Assembly: GCA_018700535.1 (NCBI GenBank)
Contig: JABITQ010000025.1
Location: 1 to 33,035, forward strand
Reading direction: 5' to 3'
From: Candidatus Uhrbacteria bacterium
Lineage (GTDB): Bacteria > Patescibacteriota > Patescibacteriia > UBA9934 > GWF2-40-263
DNA length: 33,035 nt
Shown: positions 21,219 through 27,666 of the stretch, one piece after another
How positions within the stretch are numbered: the stretch's first letter is position 1
Layout: each line of letters begins with the position of its first letter
Notes under the pieces: model-generated
Databases searched by the model: none
Seen by the model: only the letters and a program-made list of their open reading frames with translations
What the model was told of the DNA's origin: nothing
Program-made: the position numbers and the translations under genes

Positions 21219-21893
21219 ATGCCCCTTATTGTTGGCATGAACATTCATGATTCTGCTGAGGTCGAGTGGCGAACAGCGTTAGGTGACGTGATCGAAAAGT
21301 TCACCATGTGGTTTTGGGGACTCAAGACCGACGACGTGACCTGCTTCTTTGCGCACGACCCATCAGTGCCCCCTGGCGCCGTTGCAACCTTCACCGTCGA
21401 GCTGTTGTTCAACAAAGACGGTAGATCATCCGAGCGACGCCATCAGTTCTCAAAGGAGCTTGGTGAGAAGCTTGAGATAGCCGTCCGCGAGATCCGCTGC
21501 AGACTTGATGACAAGCCCCCGAGCGACCTCGAAGCCGTACGTGTCGAGGTTGCCTGCAAGCCCTTTGACCACGAACACAATGGGTTCTACATCACACCAA
21601 AGCCCGACGAGACCAGCTCTGAAGATACCGAGCTTATCCAGTCTCTCTCAAAACGACTTGATCAACTGGAGATCACTCCACGTACACTCAAATGTCTGGC
21701 AGAATTCAAGCGCGCCAATCTGGTCTATGTCTGGCAGTTGGCACAGATGACTGAATCAGAGGCATTGAAAATTCCAGACTTTGGCAAAAAGTCGAAGAAC
21801 GAGATGATAGAGATTCTCGCCCAGATGGAATTGCGCTTTGGCATGAGTCTTCATGACATGCGCGATCAGCTCCCATCCACCCCCGAAGATTGA
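21219..21893 (+). CDS. Protein with C-terminal RNA polymerase alpha-CTD-like domain, 224 aa
   Basis: CTGGAGG precedes the ATG. Residues 143-209 align by eye with the RNA polymerase alpha C-terminal domain: LEITPRTLKCL corresponds to E. coli LELTVRSANCL, then MTESEALKIPDFGKKSKNEM to [20 protein letters not shown], then an L-x-x-GM end. Of the E. coli DNA-contact residues, Arg265 (here R155), Gly296 (G189), Lys298 (K191) and Ser299 (S192) are kept; Asn268 is Lys158 and Asn294 is Asp187. Residues 1-125 are not an alpha N-terminal domain. They begin Met-Pro and follow a beta-alpha-beta-beta-alpha-beta order, weakly like tautomerase/MIF folds. It could bind UP-element-like DNA or compete with alpha. 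It is not RpoA itself. Confidence 0.82.
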   Translation: MPLIVGMNIHDSAEVEWRTALGDVIEKFTMWFWGLKTDDVTCFFAHDPSVPPGAVATFTVELLFNKDGRSSERRHQFSKELGEKLEIAVREIRCRLDDKPPSDLEAVRVEVACKPFDHEHNGFYITPKPDETSSEDTELIQSLSKRLDQLEITPRTLKCLAEFKRANLVYVWQLAQMTESEALKIPDFGKKSKNEMIEILAQMELRFGMSLHDMRDQLPSTPED

Positions 21894-21902
21894 CCTAGCT
21901 AC

Positions 21903-21937
21903 GGCCGTTCACCATCTGGTGGGCGGCTCTTTTGTTT
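21903..21937 (+). terminator. Terminator of the alpha-CTD-like gene
   Basis: GCCGTTCACC/GGTGGGCGGC pair with wobbles, then TCTTTTGTTT. The arms nearly match those at 10408-10467. Confidence 0.88.
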
Positions 21938-21979
21938 AGAACGATTCAATGTAAGTTAAAAAAGCTTTCGACCGATAGA

Positions 21980-22008
21980 TTGACAACTAAGTAATATTTA
22001 AGTAAAAA
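21980..22008 (+). promoter_or_regulatory. Promoter of the 168-aa lipoprotein gene
   Basis: TTGACA (21980-21985), 17 bp, TAAAAA (22003-22008). Confidence 0.65.
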
Positions 22009-22057
22009 CTGAAGTCGTTGTATTCTCTGAATCTCGACGTCATCACTCGGAGCAATC

Positions 22058-22564
22058 ATGCACAAGCTGACCCATCTCATCTTCGCAATCCCTTTTCTGG
22101 CTTCATGTACCAGCGATTCGCCATCGACAGATTCGCCCACAAGCGAAATTCCATCATCCGCAAAGCTTGCGAACGTACCCAAGTCACTACAGGAGACCGC
22201 GACGTATTACTACGATAATACACCTGCATCCGAGCTTCCTGGCTACCAAGACTCGCTCGCAGCATTCATGGAAGTTCGTAGCGAAGTGATCTGCTTCGGT
22301 ATGCTCGAAAATGATCGTTGGACCGTGTTCCTACGCGACACTGACCCAGCTATCGTCACAGCTTCCATCTCAGACCCTTCTGATCACGATCTGTACATCG
22401 TCATCCGCGATATGCAATACCACTTGGGATGCAATACCATCGCAGTCTCTTCAAGCGGTAAGGAACTGAGGGTCTTTAGCGGAGAAGTGATGAGCATCTC
22501 GATTGACAACAGTATTGCTGTTGTCACATCACACCCAATGCTTCCGCAACAATTCCCGCTCTAG
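22058..22564 (+). CDS. Predicted lipoprotein, 168 aa
   Basis: MHKLTHLIFAIPFLASCTSDSP is a lipoprotein signal peptide with lipobox L-A-S-C (Cys17), followed by a Ser/Thr/Pro/Asp-rich linker typical of lipoproteins standing off the membrane. The folded part (about 50-168) is mixed alpha/beta with two further cysteines (EVICFGM; LGCNTIAVSS). CGGAGCAATC precedes the ATG. Single-gene unit. Function unknown. Confidence 0.72.
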   Translation: MHKLTHLIFAIPFLASCTSDSPSTDSPTSEIPSSAKLANVPKSLQETATYYYDNTPASELPGYQDSLAAFMEVRSEVICFGMLENDRWTVFLRDTDPAIVTASISDPSDHDLYIVIRDMQYHLGCNTIAVSSSGKELRVFSGEVMSISIDNSIAVVTSHPMLPQQFPL

Positions 22565-22568
22565 TGCA

Positions 22569-22616
22569 CACGGCACTCCTGCTCAAACGGCATCTCTAGC
22601 TTGGTGTCGTTTTTTG
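22569..22616 (+). terminator. Terminator of the 168-aa lipoprotein gene
   Basis: ACGGCAC pairs with GTGTCGT (one wobble) across a long loop, then TTTTTTG. Confidence 0.65.
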
Positions 22617-22635
22617 ATACCCAACAAATACCAAA

Positions 22636-22664
22636 CAAAAATACTGACCCAAGTGATGGATCAG
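22636..22664 (-). terminator. Terminator of the 202-aa gene
   Basis: CTGACCC/GGATCAG (22644-22650/22658-22664, one mismatch), minus-strand tail TATTTTTGTTTGG. Confidence 0.75.
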
Positions 22665-22679
22665 TAGCGAGTCTGTGAC

Positions 22680-23288
22680 TCAGTCTGCGTCGGTTGTCTC
22701 CGCCAGCTTGGCGAATGCAAGACGTCTTCCAGGATTCAGAGGCCTCATGATGTGGTTCGCATTTCCTCTGTAGAAAGGAACGCGAAGGGTGAGTTGGCCG
22801 TAGAATAGCTCGTGGTATTCAGGCCCAACCTTCATGGATTGCACACACACAAATGCGTTCAGCACCTCCCCGTCAACGGTCTGGACAACAACTCTGTCAC
22901 CGTCTTTCAGGCGCTTGCCACCCAACGCAAATCGACGAGTTGCCTTGTCGTATTCGAGGGGCATTCCGGCACTTTTGAGATGCTCGGGGTCCCCGAGCGA
23001 ACTGCGAAAACTCACGATCATCCCCCGTGTCAATTCACATGTAAACTGAATGAAGTGGGCATGCATTTGGAAGTAGTAGCTACCCTCCCGACCATACCTT
23101 CCTGCCTTACCAGTCAAACGCACTTTATCGGCACACTGAATGACAATGTGCTTACCTGAGACAAACACATCCCCGATAACCCACGCGGTATTACCAGGCT
23201 GTTTACCCTCTTTACAATCAAAGATCCCGATTTGGGTGTGTCGTGCAAGTTCGTCTTCTGGTCGATCAGCAAATGCTGTATCCGACAT
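22680..23288 (-). CDS. Unrecognised beta-rich protein, 202 aa
   Basis: The ATG at 23288 has CAGGAGGAACAG upstream; the open frame before it includes the promoter. Acidic N-terminus (SDTAFADRPEDELARH), then repeated strand patterns (TAWVIGDVFVSGKHIVIQ; GDRVVVQTVDGEVLNAFVCV), suggesting small beta barrels. C-terminus basic. No signal peptide or membrane helix. A distant likeness of the VGDVFVSGKHIVIQ part to the N-terminal domains of the A/B paralog family is possible but unproven. Single-gene unit. Confidence 0.66.
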   Translation of the reverse strand: MSDTAFADRPEDELARHTQIGIFDCKEGKQPGNTAWVIGDVFVSGKHIVIQCADKVRLTGKAGRYGREGSYYFQMHAHFIQFTCELTRGMIVSFRSSLGDPEHLKSAGMPLEYDKATRRFALGGKRLKDGDRVVVQTVDGEVLNAFVCVQSMKVGPEYHELFYGQLTLRVPFYRGNANHIMRPLNPGRRLAFAKLAETTDAD

Positions 23289-23327
23289 CTGTTCCTCCTG
23301 GTGTAAATGAGAAATCATCGACAAAGC

Positions 23328-23356
23328 AAAATAATACACACAGATCGTTTAGTCAA
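23328..23356 (-). promoter_or_regulatory. Promoter of the 202-aa gene
   Basis: TTGACT (23351-23356), 17 bp, TATTTT (23328-23333) on the minus strand. Confidence 0.75.
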
Positions 23357-23379
23357 TACCTGAGATGCTCATGTCAACG

Positions 23380-23679
23380 TTATAAACGAAGTTTTATTTG
23401 GATCTGTATTGTTGATCCATCACGAATGGATTCTTTTTTTCTGATTTTTGCCTTGAGTGGCAAAACAAATGTCTTGGTTTTTGAATCTGGGAAGATTGAT
23501 GTGTTCCAGACAGAGCTCCCAACAGTTACCTCAACTGGTAACGACCCCCAACCGCGTTTTGCCTTTTTGAATCGTTCGTGAATGTCAGCGCTCATGTCTT
23601 TTGGTAAGCCTGCAAAAAACCACTTAGCAGGCCCATCGTACATCCAGACGTTTGAAATAAATGTAAATTTAGTTTTCAT
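23380..23679 (-). CDS. DUF1905 family protein, 99 aa
   Basis: The pattern KFTFISNVWMYDGPAKWFFAGLPKD, then RGWGSLPVEVTVGSSVW and VLPLKAKIRKKESIRDGS fits the DUF1905 family: strand, G-P-A-x-W, LP, a V-x-V-x-V-x-V-G strand and a late K-x-x-I-x-x-G turn. Biochemical role unknown. The ATG at 23679 is preferred (GAGAGTGA upstream) over a TTG at 23694. The YwbE gene ends 11 bp upstream, so the two are one operon and probably translationally coupled. Confidence 0.75.
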   Translation of the reverse strand: MKTKFTFISNVWMYDGPAKWFFAGLPKDMSADIHERFKKAKRGWGSLPVEVTVGSSVWNTSIFPDSKTKTFVLPLKAKIRKKESIRDGSTIQIQIKLRL

Positions 23680-23690
23680 AACAGTCACTC

Positions 23691-23882
23691 TCAAAGAATA
23701 TGTTGCACACGCCCAACCTCCCCCGTATCAAGCCGCACCTTGATCCCACGCGGATGATCTCGTTTGCTCGTCAAAATATCTTGAACAAACCCTTGCGTTA
23801 ATTTCCCTGTACGCTGATCTGCCTTTAGGACGATTGCCACATAAAGACCAGAGCGTATGTTTGTTCGTTTTGTGTTAGGCAT
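23691..23882 (-). CDS. ywbE: YwbE family protein, 63 aa
   Basis: The whole chain matches the YwbE (DUF2196) pattern: R-x-x-I-R-x-G-L-x-V-x-IV-x-K-x-DQRTGKLTQG, then a conserved V-DILT-S, HPRGIKVRL and GEVGRV. Length is typical (about 60-65 aa). Thought to be a small beta-barrel protein; function unknown. It is the first gene of a two-gene operon with DUF1905. No clear ribosome site and no consensus promoter; a TACAAT lies too close to the ATG to act as a -10. Confidence 0.85.
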   Translation of the reverse strand: MPNTKRTNIRSGLYVAIVLKADQRTGKLTQGFVQDILTSKRDHPRGIKVRLDTGEVGRVQHIL

Positions 23883-23884
23883 AA

Positions 23885-24046
23885 TTGTATTGTCTCTATT
23901 GCAATCTTACCCTTTTCCGACTTCTTCGAATAGAAACTCGAAGAAGCTCTTGTGCCGCAGATACAACACAAAAGAAGAAACACTTGCAGCTACTCAGCGC
24001 TAGCTCCCCTCCTCCTCATCGCGCTGATGAGGAGGTTTTCGTTTTC
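23885..24046 (+). ncRNA. Candidate small plus-strand transcript between divergent units
   Basis: TTGTAT (23885-23890), 17 bp, TACCCT (23908-23913) could start a transcript ending at the strong terminator 24011-24046. In between are a perfect inverted repeat (CTTCTTCGA 23921-23929, TCGAAGAAG 23938-23946) and no ATG-started frame. The only candidate is a TTG-started 17-codon frame ending in TAG at 24000-24002, with a poor ribosome site. Confidence 0.35.
24011..24046 (+). terminator. Strong plus-strand terminator without an assigned gene
   Basis: CCTCCTCATC/GATGAGGAGG is a perfect 10-bp stem, then TTTTCGTTTTC. Confidence 0.85.
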
Positions 24047-24079
24047 AAAACAAAAACCCCACCTTTCAAGAAGGTGGGG
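24047..24079 (-). terminator. Terminator of the 268-aa paralog gene
   Basis: CCCCACCTT/AAGGTGGGG (24057-24065/24071-24079), minus-strand tail TTTTTGTTTTG. Confidence 0.92.
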
Positions 24080-24121
24080 CCGCGTGCGTTGGGGTTGTGT
24101 ACTTACCCCATGTTCGTTTTT

Positions 24122-24928
24122 CTAGAGGTTCAATCCGTCTCTGATCGACTCGACCGACATGCCTCCACGCTCCGAGAGTGCTTTGAACAATTCGGACGTT
24201 TGCGAAGGATCGCTAGGGAGGCGCCCTGCCATTTGGTCCATGAACTCGATGACGCTCTTTCGCGTCATGACCTTGATCAGCTCCAACATGAGTGTAAGGA
24301 ACCTCCTCAGATCATATGGGTCAAGCGCCCCATCGTTGATGCCATACCTCACTTGAAACAGCTCTGCCGCATACTTCACAACAGCTTCCTGAGAAAGCGC
24401 GCTGATCATGCATTGACGAGTCTCCTGATCGAGCTTTCTTGTATCTGCTCGTCTGACCGGCACACTTGCTTTTATTCGTCGAAGCAAGACATCACCCGCT
24501 CCTTCGCCAAGGCGATTGATGAAGGGCTCCATGAACACGAAGTCCATATTCCCATTCAAAACCACCCGCTCATTCGAGTCTTCCAAATATTCTTCAACAT
24601 GCCAGCTGATGAAAGAGCTGACGTCTGCCACATGACTGGCCATCGCTTCAGCGTCGACGAAATCGTCAATACTTGGATTCAGCCAACCGGCCTTGATGTC
24701 ACAGGCAGCGACAACGACTAGACCACCAAGACCTGTCCATTTGGTCGCCACCACACCAGCACCTGCAGGCACACGAGCCGCAACCAACTTGCTGCGAACA
24801 ACCCGTTTGATGAACAGATCGCTGTCTCCCGCCTTGTAGTGTTCAGGAGTCACGATCCCTGCATAGGGCTTGTTATCACCCTCAGTGATTATGACAACAA
24901 AATTTCGATTGAATACAGCAGAACTCAT
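24122..24928 (-). CDS. Helical-repeat protein with small N-terminal domain, 268 aa (paralog A2)
   Basis: The ATG at 24928 has CTCGGAGTTGGTG upstream. The N-terminal domain (FVVIITEGDNKPYAGIV, GDSDLFIKRVV, ARVPAGAGVVA) matches that of paralog A1 and, more weakly, those of the plus-strand pair at 25126 and 26489. The helical part keeps LDQETRQCMIS, YAAELFQ, LIKVM and FMDQMAGRL. It ends ~55 residues earlier than A1. Divergent from paralog B1 with mirrored promoters. Cytosolic; role unknown. Confidence 0.72.
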   Translation of the reverse strand: MSSAVFNRNFVVIITEGDNKPYAGIVTPEHYKAGDSDLFIKRVVRSKLVAARVPAGAGVVATKWTGLGGLVVVAACDIKAGWLNPSIDDFVDAEAMASHVADVSSFISWHVEEYLEDSNERVVLNGNMDFVFMEPFINRLGEGAGDVLLRRIKASVPVRRADTRKLDQETRQCMISALSQEAVVKYAAELFQVRYGINDGALDPYDLRRFLTLMLELIKVMTRKSVIEFMDQMAGRLPSDPSQTSELFKALSERGGMSVESIRDGLNL

Positions 24929-24970
24929 CACCAACTCCGAGCTTGTGGAAGATCCACGTTTTGAGATTCA
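24929..24970 (-). promoter_or_regulatory. Conserved leader of paralog A2
   Basis: GTGAATCTC followed by a GTGGA/TCCAC hairpin and the ribosome site, in the same order as before paralog A1. Confidence 0.55.
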
Positions 24971-24995
24971 CTTGCCTATTGAAAGAACACGGGGA

Positions 24996-25024
24996 AAACT
25001 AACATTGAGCAAAGGGATTGTCAA
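24996..25024 (-). promoter_or_regulatory. Promoter of paralog A2
   Basis: TTGACA (25019-25024), 17 bp, TAGTTT (24996-25001) on the minus strand. Confidence 0.78.
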
Positions 25025-25042
25025 TGTAAGACCATTGACAAT
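25018..25042. repeat. Inverted repeat joining the divergent A2/B1 promoters
   Basis: ATTGTCAATG and CATTGACAAT are exact complements and contain the two back-to-back -35 elements, about 10 bp apart. Confidence 0.8.
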
Positions 25043-25063
25043 AGTCCTGTAAATACATACAGT
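25035..25063 (+). promoter_or_regulatory. Promoter of paralog B1
   Basis: TTGACA (25035-25040), 17 bp, TACAGT (25058-25063), followed by CCTGGGTCTTC. Confidence 0.75.
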
Positions 25064-25125
25064 CCTGGGTCTTCTAGCGGAAATTTTATCCACGTCGAAG
25101 ACAAGATCATTTCAAGAGGTGAACG

Positions 25126-26244
25126 ATGAGTGAGTCATTCGTTAAAAGCGTTGTGCGAGTTGGTGTTTTCCCTGGCAACAAACCTGGATTCTTCGGAGTC
25201 GTGACAGAGTGGGGCCAAAACACGGCAATGGTTCGACGTTTTGCCAGCGACGGTGCTGATGAGCACATCTCTGTGCCAAGAGCTACGGTGAGCATACAGA
25301 TGCTGCCCGGTGCTGGGCCACAAAGTGTCCTTTTCAATCACCTCACTTCCAAAGATGAGCACCTGGCAACTTTGAGCAGGCCAGAGGTGATCGTCACGTT
25401 AGCTGAACGCACCAAGCTCCTTACGCACCGTGAAAAAATGGAAGCAGTGATCCTTGCCGACGTTGTCAGACCGATCACGCTTGCGTTGATGGAAAAGATC
25501 AAGAATCCTGAACTGCGCCTTTGGGTACTCATAGACCCGCGAGTGAGCGATCTGGCATTGCACATGGCGGAAACTGCGAGCAAGGCAGAACTCTGCAATG
25601 CATCAATCAGGATGTACGGAGAATGTGTCAATGACAACGTGCAGCACCCCCACTGCTTCACAAGACTGAATACGTTTCTGGATTCGTTAAGATTCGAACC
25701 AGCTGAGCTGGAAAGGTTCTTCGCAACCGTGACAGTAGCTCCGGGCTCGGAAGACGTACACAATACCTGGGTGCGTTGCATGACAACAGGTCTGGCTCTC
25801 ACGTACTGCCGCTACCTTCAGCGCACCGGCGGTTCTCTTCCAGCACGTCTCCATGTTCTAGACGTTCATCTGCCGAGAACTGAAGAGGTGCGTAAAGTTC
25901 CGCTGACACCTGAACTGCTGTCCGGAATCCTCACTGACGATGCACCGATTGAAGTGATCCAGATGGTGCGCTATGGAATGACCCGGGATGCAGCGGTCAA
26001 GTTCCTGACGAGCAGTGACGCACGCGTCAATCTTGTCATGAGACTGACGGCCCTGTTGTTCTTGAGCAAACAAGCATTCTTCGACAGATGTCTATTAGAA
26101 CTACGAACGGTCATGAGCCCCATGGTTGCCCAAGCGGTAATCACTGCCGGGGACGCACATGCCAACCACGACGTGTTTGCGTATGGCGTGGATAAGCTCA
26201 GGGTTGAGTTTCAAAATCAGGCTTCACAACCTCCCTCCGAATAA
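25126..26244 (+). CDS. Helical-repeat protein with small N-terminal domain, 372 aa (paralog B1)
   Basis: CAAGAGGTGAACG precedes the ATG, identical to paralog B2. Residues 1-75 form a beta-rich domain (VVRVGVFPGNKPGFFGVV, VRRFASDG, SVPRATVSIQM). From about 76 it is helical, HEAT-like (VIVTLAERTKLLTHREKMEAV; PELRLWVLIDPRVSDLA). It is a tandem paralog of 26489-27595: SVPRAT, LFNHLT/LFHHLT, MEAV, LADV/IADV, WVL-DP, HLP and LTDDAPIEVI are shared. No signal peptide, membrane segment or catalytic motif. Protein-protein scaffolding is the usual role of such repeats, but it is not shown here. Confidence 0.75.
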   Translation: MSESFVKSVVRVGVFPGNKPGFFGVVTEWGQNTAMVRRFASDGADEHISVPRATVSIQMLPGAGPQSVLFNHLTSKDEHLATLSRPEVIVTLAERTKLLTHREKMEAVILADVVRPITLALMEKIKNPELRLWVLIDPRVSDLALHMAETASKAELCNASIRMYGECVNDNVQHPHCFTRLNTFLDSLRFEPAELERFFATVTVAPGSEDVHNTWVRCMTTGLALTYCRYLQRTGGSLPARLHVLDVHLPRTEEVRKVPLTPELLSGILTDDAPIEVIQMVRYGMTRDAAVKFLTSSDARVNLVMRLTALLFLSKQAFFDRCLLELRTVMSPMVAQAVITAGDAHANHDVFAYGVDKLRVEFQNQASQPPSE

Positions 26245-26259
26245 CGTAGGAGGATTCAT

Positions 26260-26293
26260 AGCAGTTGGTACGACACCAGCTGCTATTTTGTTT
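26260..26293 (+). terminator. Terminator of paralog B1
   Basis: AGCAGTTGGT pairs with ACCAGCTGCT around ACGAC (one wobble), then ATTTTGTTT. Almost identical to that of paralog B2. Confidence 0.85.
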
Positions 26294-26313
26294 GCAGAGT
26301 TTTATTGAAGGTT

Positions 26314-26397
26314 ACAACAACCACCCCAAACCCCTCCTTCCCCATACGTAAAAGGAGGGGCCTCGGAGTCGGAATAGCTGTTCCGGCATAGTGGTTC
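26314..26397. repeat. REP/MITE-like element, short copy
   Basis: AACCAC (26319-26324) to GTGGTT (26391-26396) ends, with CCCCTCCTT/AAGGAGGGG (26331-26339/26352-26360) inside. Its first ~46 nt differ from the long copy at 27667 in only about four bases. It sits between the B1 terminator and the B2 promoter. Confidence 0.7.
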
Positions 26398-26399
26398 CA

Positions 26400-26428
26400 T
26401 TGACAAAAACGTCAAAAATACATATGGT
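26400..26428 (+). promoter_or_regulatory. Promoter of paralog B2
   Basis: TTGACA (26400-26405), 17 bp, TATGGT (26423-26428), followed by CCCGGGTCTTC. Confidence 0.78.
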
Positions 26429-26488
26429 CCCGGGTCTTCTAGTGGGATTTATCCATGTTGAAGATACAATCATTTCAAGAGGTGAACG

Positions 26489-27595
26489 ATGAGTGAAGTA
26501 TACACAGCACTCGCAACTACCACTGTGCTCATTGGGGATTCACCCAGTGGCAACCCCGACTTTTTCGGACAAGTGGTGGAGATCGACAGCATGTCGGCGT
26601 TGGTAAGCTGCATCATCTCCGATGGTGAATACCAGCTTGTATCTGTGCCAAGAGCAACAATGAGCATCAGGGTGATGGGTAGTGGAGGAAGTAGGCACAC
26701 ACTCTTTCACCACCTCACCAACAAAGGCTCTCATCTCAATACCCTGAAAGATCCGACCGTGATCACAAAGCTGGCCAAGAAGACTGGTCTGTTGGATGAT
26801 CGTGAGATGATGGAAGCAGTGTTGATCGCCGACGTATTGGACGTGGTTACACTTGCTCTGCTGAATGCCATCACAGATCCAGACCTGCGCTTTTGGGTAC
26901 TGACAGACCCAAGTGTAGATGACTTGGCTGCAGACATGAGAGGCATCGCGAGTAAACAAGAGGTTTGTGACGCAGCCATCAAACTCTACGAACAACTCGA
27001 TGGTGAACTCATAGGTAGGCCCCCCATCTACAAAACACTTCTCGCGTGCCTGCGCACAGTAGTGGAAGATCAAGATGAGATGGTGAGGTTTATCGAAACC
27101 GTCGTAGACTTTCAAGATTCGGAAATCATTCACAATGCCGTTGTGCGTGGCATGGATGAGAATCTTGCCTTGAGGTGCTACACATGTCTTCAGGCCAGTG
27201 GCAGCTCTCTGCAAACACGTCTGCTCATTCTGGAACACCATCTACCAACCATGGAAATTACAAGCCATGAAGCACTTGCTGTATTCCTTACCGATGACGC
27301 ACCAATCGAGGTGATCATCGCAGCTGCTGAGAAGATGAATCACCAAGTATCCTATTTGATCGTGTTGGATAAACAATCTACTTCTATCATGAGGATGGCA
27401 GCTCTATGGAGACTCAGCAAGTTTGAAAATCACCCAGAATTCCTCGTTGCCGCACACAAAAAGATGAGCCCTGAACTTCTCCAGGAAGCATTCGCAACTG
27501 TGGAAACACATGCCAATAGCGGTGTGTTTGCTGATGTAATAGCAACACTCAAGATCATGTCTGAAGCCCAGGCTTCAGACCCACCCTCCGCATAA
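26489..27595 (+). CDS. Helical-repeat protein with small N-terminal domain, 368 aa (paralog B2)
   Basis: Start, ribosome site and leader match paralog B1. The N-terminal domain reads TVLIGDSPSGNPDFFGQVV, ISDGEYQLVSVPRATMSIRVM. The helical region is acidic (KKTGLLDDREMMEAVLIADV; DPDLRFWVLTDPSVDDLAADM). The two proteins are alike throughout, strongest in the first 160 residues and around LTDDAPIEVI, and end with similar S-DPPSA/QPPSE tails. The coding DNA has diverged far more than the flanking promoter and terminator DNA. Function unknown. Confidence 0.75.
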   Translation: MSEVYTALATTTVLIGDSPSGNPDFFGQVVEIDSMSALVSCIISDGEYQLVSVPRATMSIRVMGSGGSRHTLFHHLTNKGSHLNTLKDPTVITKLAKKTGLLDDREMMEAVLIADVLDVVTLALLNAITDPDLRFWVLTDPSVDDLAADMRGIASKQEVCDAAIKLYEQLDGELIGRPPIYKTLLACLRTVVEDQDEMVRFIETVVDFQDSEIIHNAVVRGMDENLALRCYTCLQASGSSLQTRLLILEHHLPTMEITSHEALAVFLTDDAPIEVIIAAAEKMNHQVSYLIVLDKQSTSIMRMAALWRLSKFENHPEFLVAAHKKMSPELLQEAFATVETHANSGVFADVIATLKIMSEAQASDPPSA

Positions 27596-27609
27596 CGCAG
27601 GAGGTCCAT

Positions 27610-27643
27610 AGCAGTTGGTACGACACCAACTGCTATTTTGTTT
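27610..27643 (+). terminator. Terminator of paralog B2
   Basis: AGCAGTTGGT/ACCAACTGCT pair perfectly around ACGAC, then ATTTTGTTT. Confidence 0.9.
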
Positions 27644-27666
27644 GTGGAGTTTTGAACAAATTTGAA

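Noticed and set aside
23885-24721. A 278-codon plus-strand frame across the gap and over paralog A2
   Set aside because: It runs through two terminators, is antisense to a gene with a conserved paralog, and lacks a ribosome site. Its protein sequence shows no coherent domain.
26540-27241. A 233-codon minus-strand frame opposite paralog B2
   Set aside because: It is the antisense shadow of a gene with a good promoter, ribosome site and tandem paralog; the corresponding frame is not kept opposite B1.
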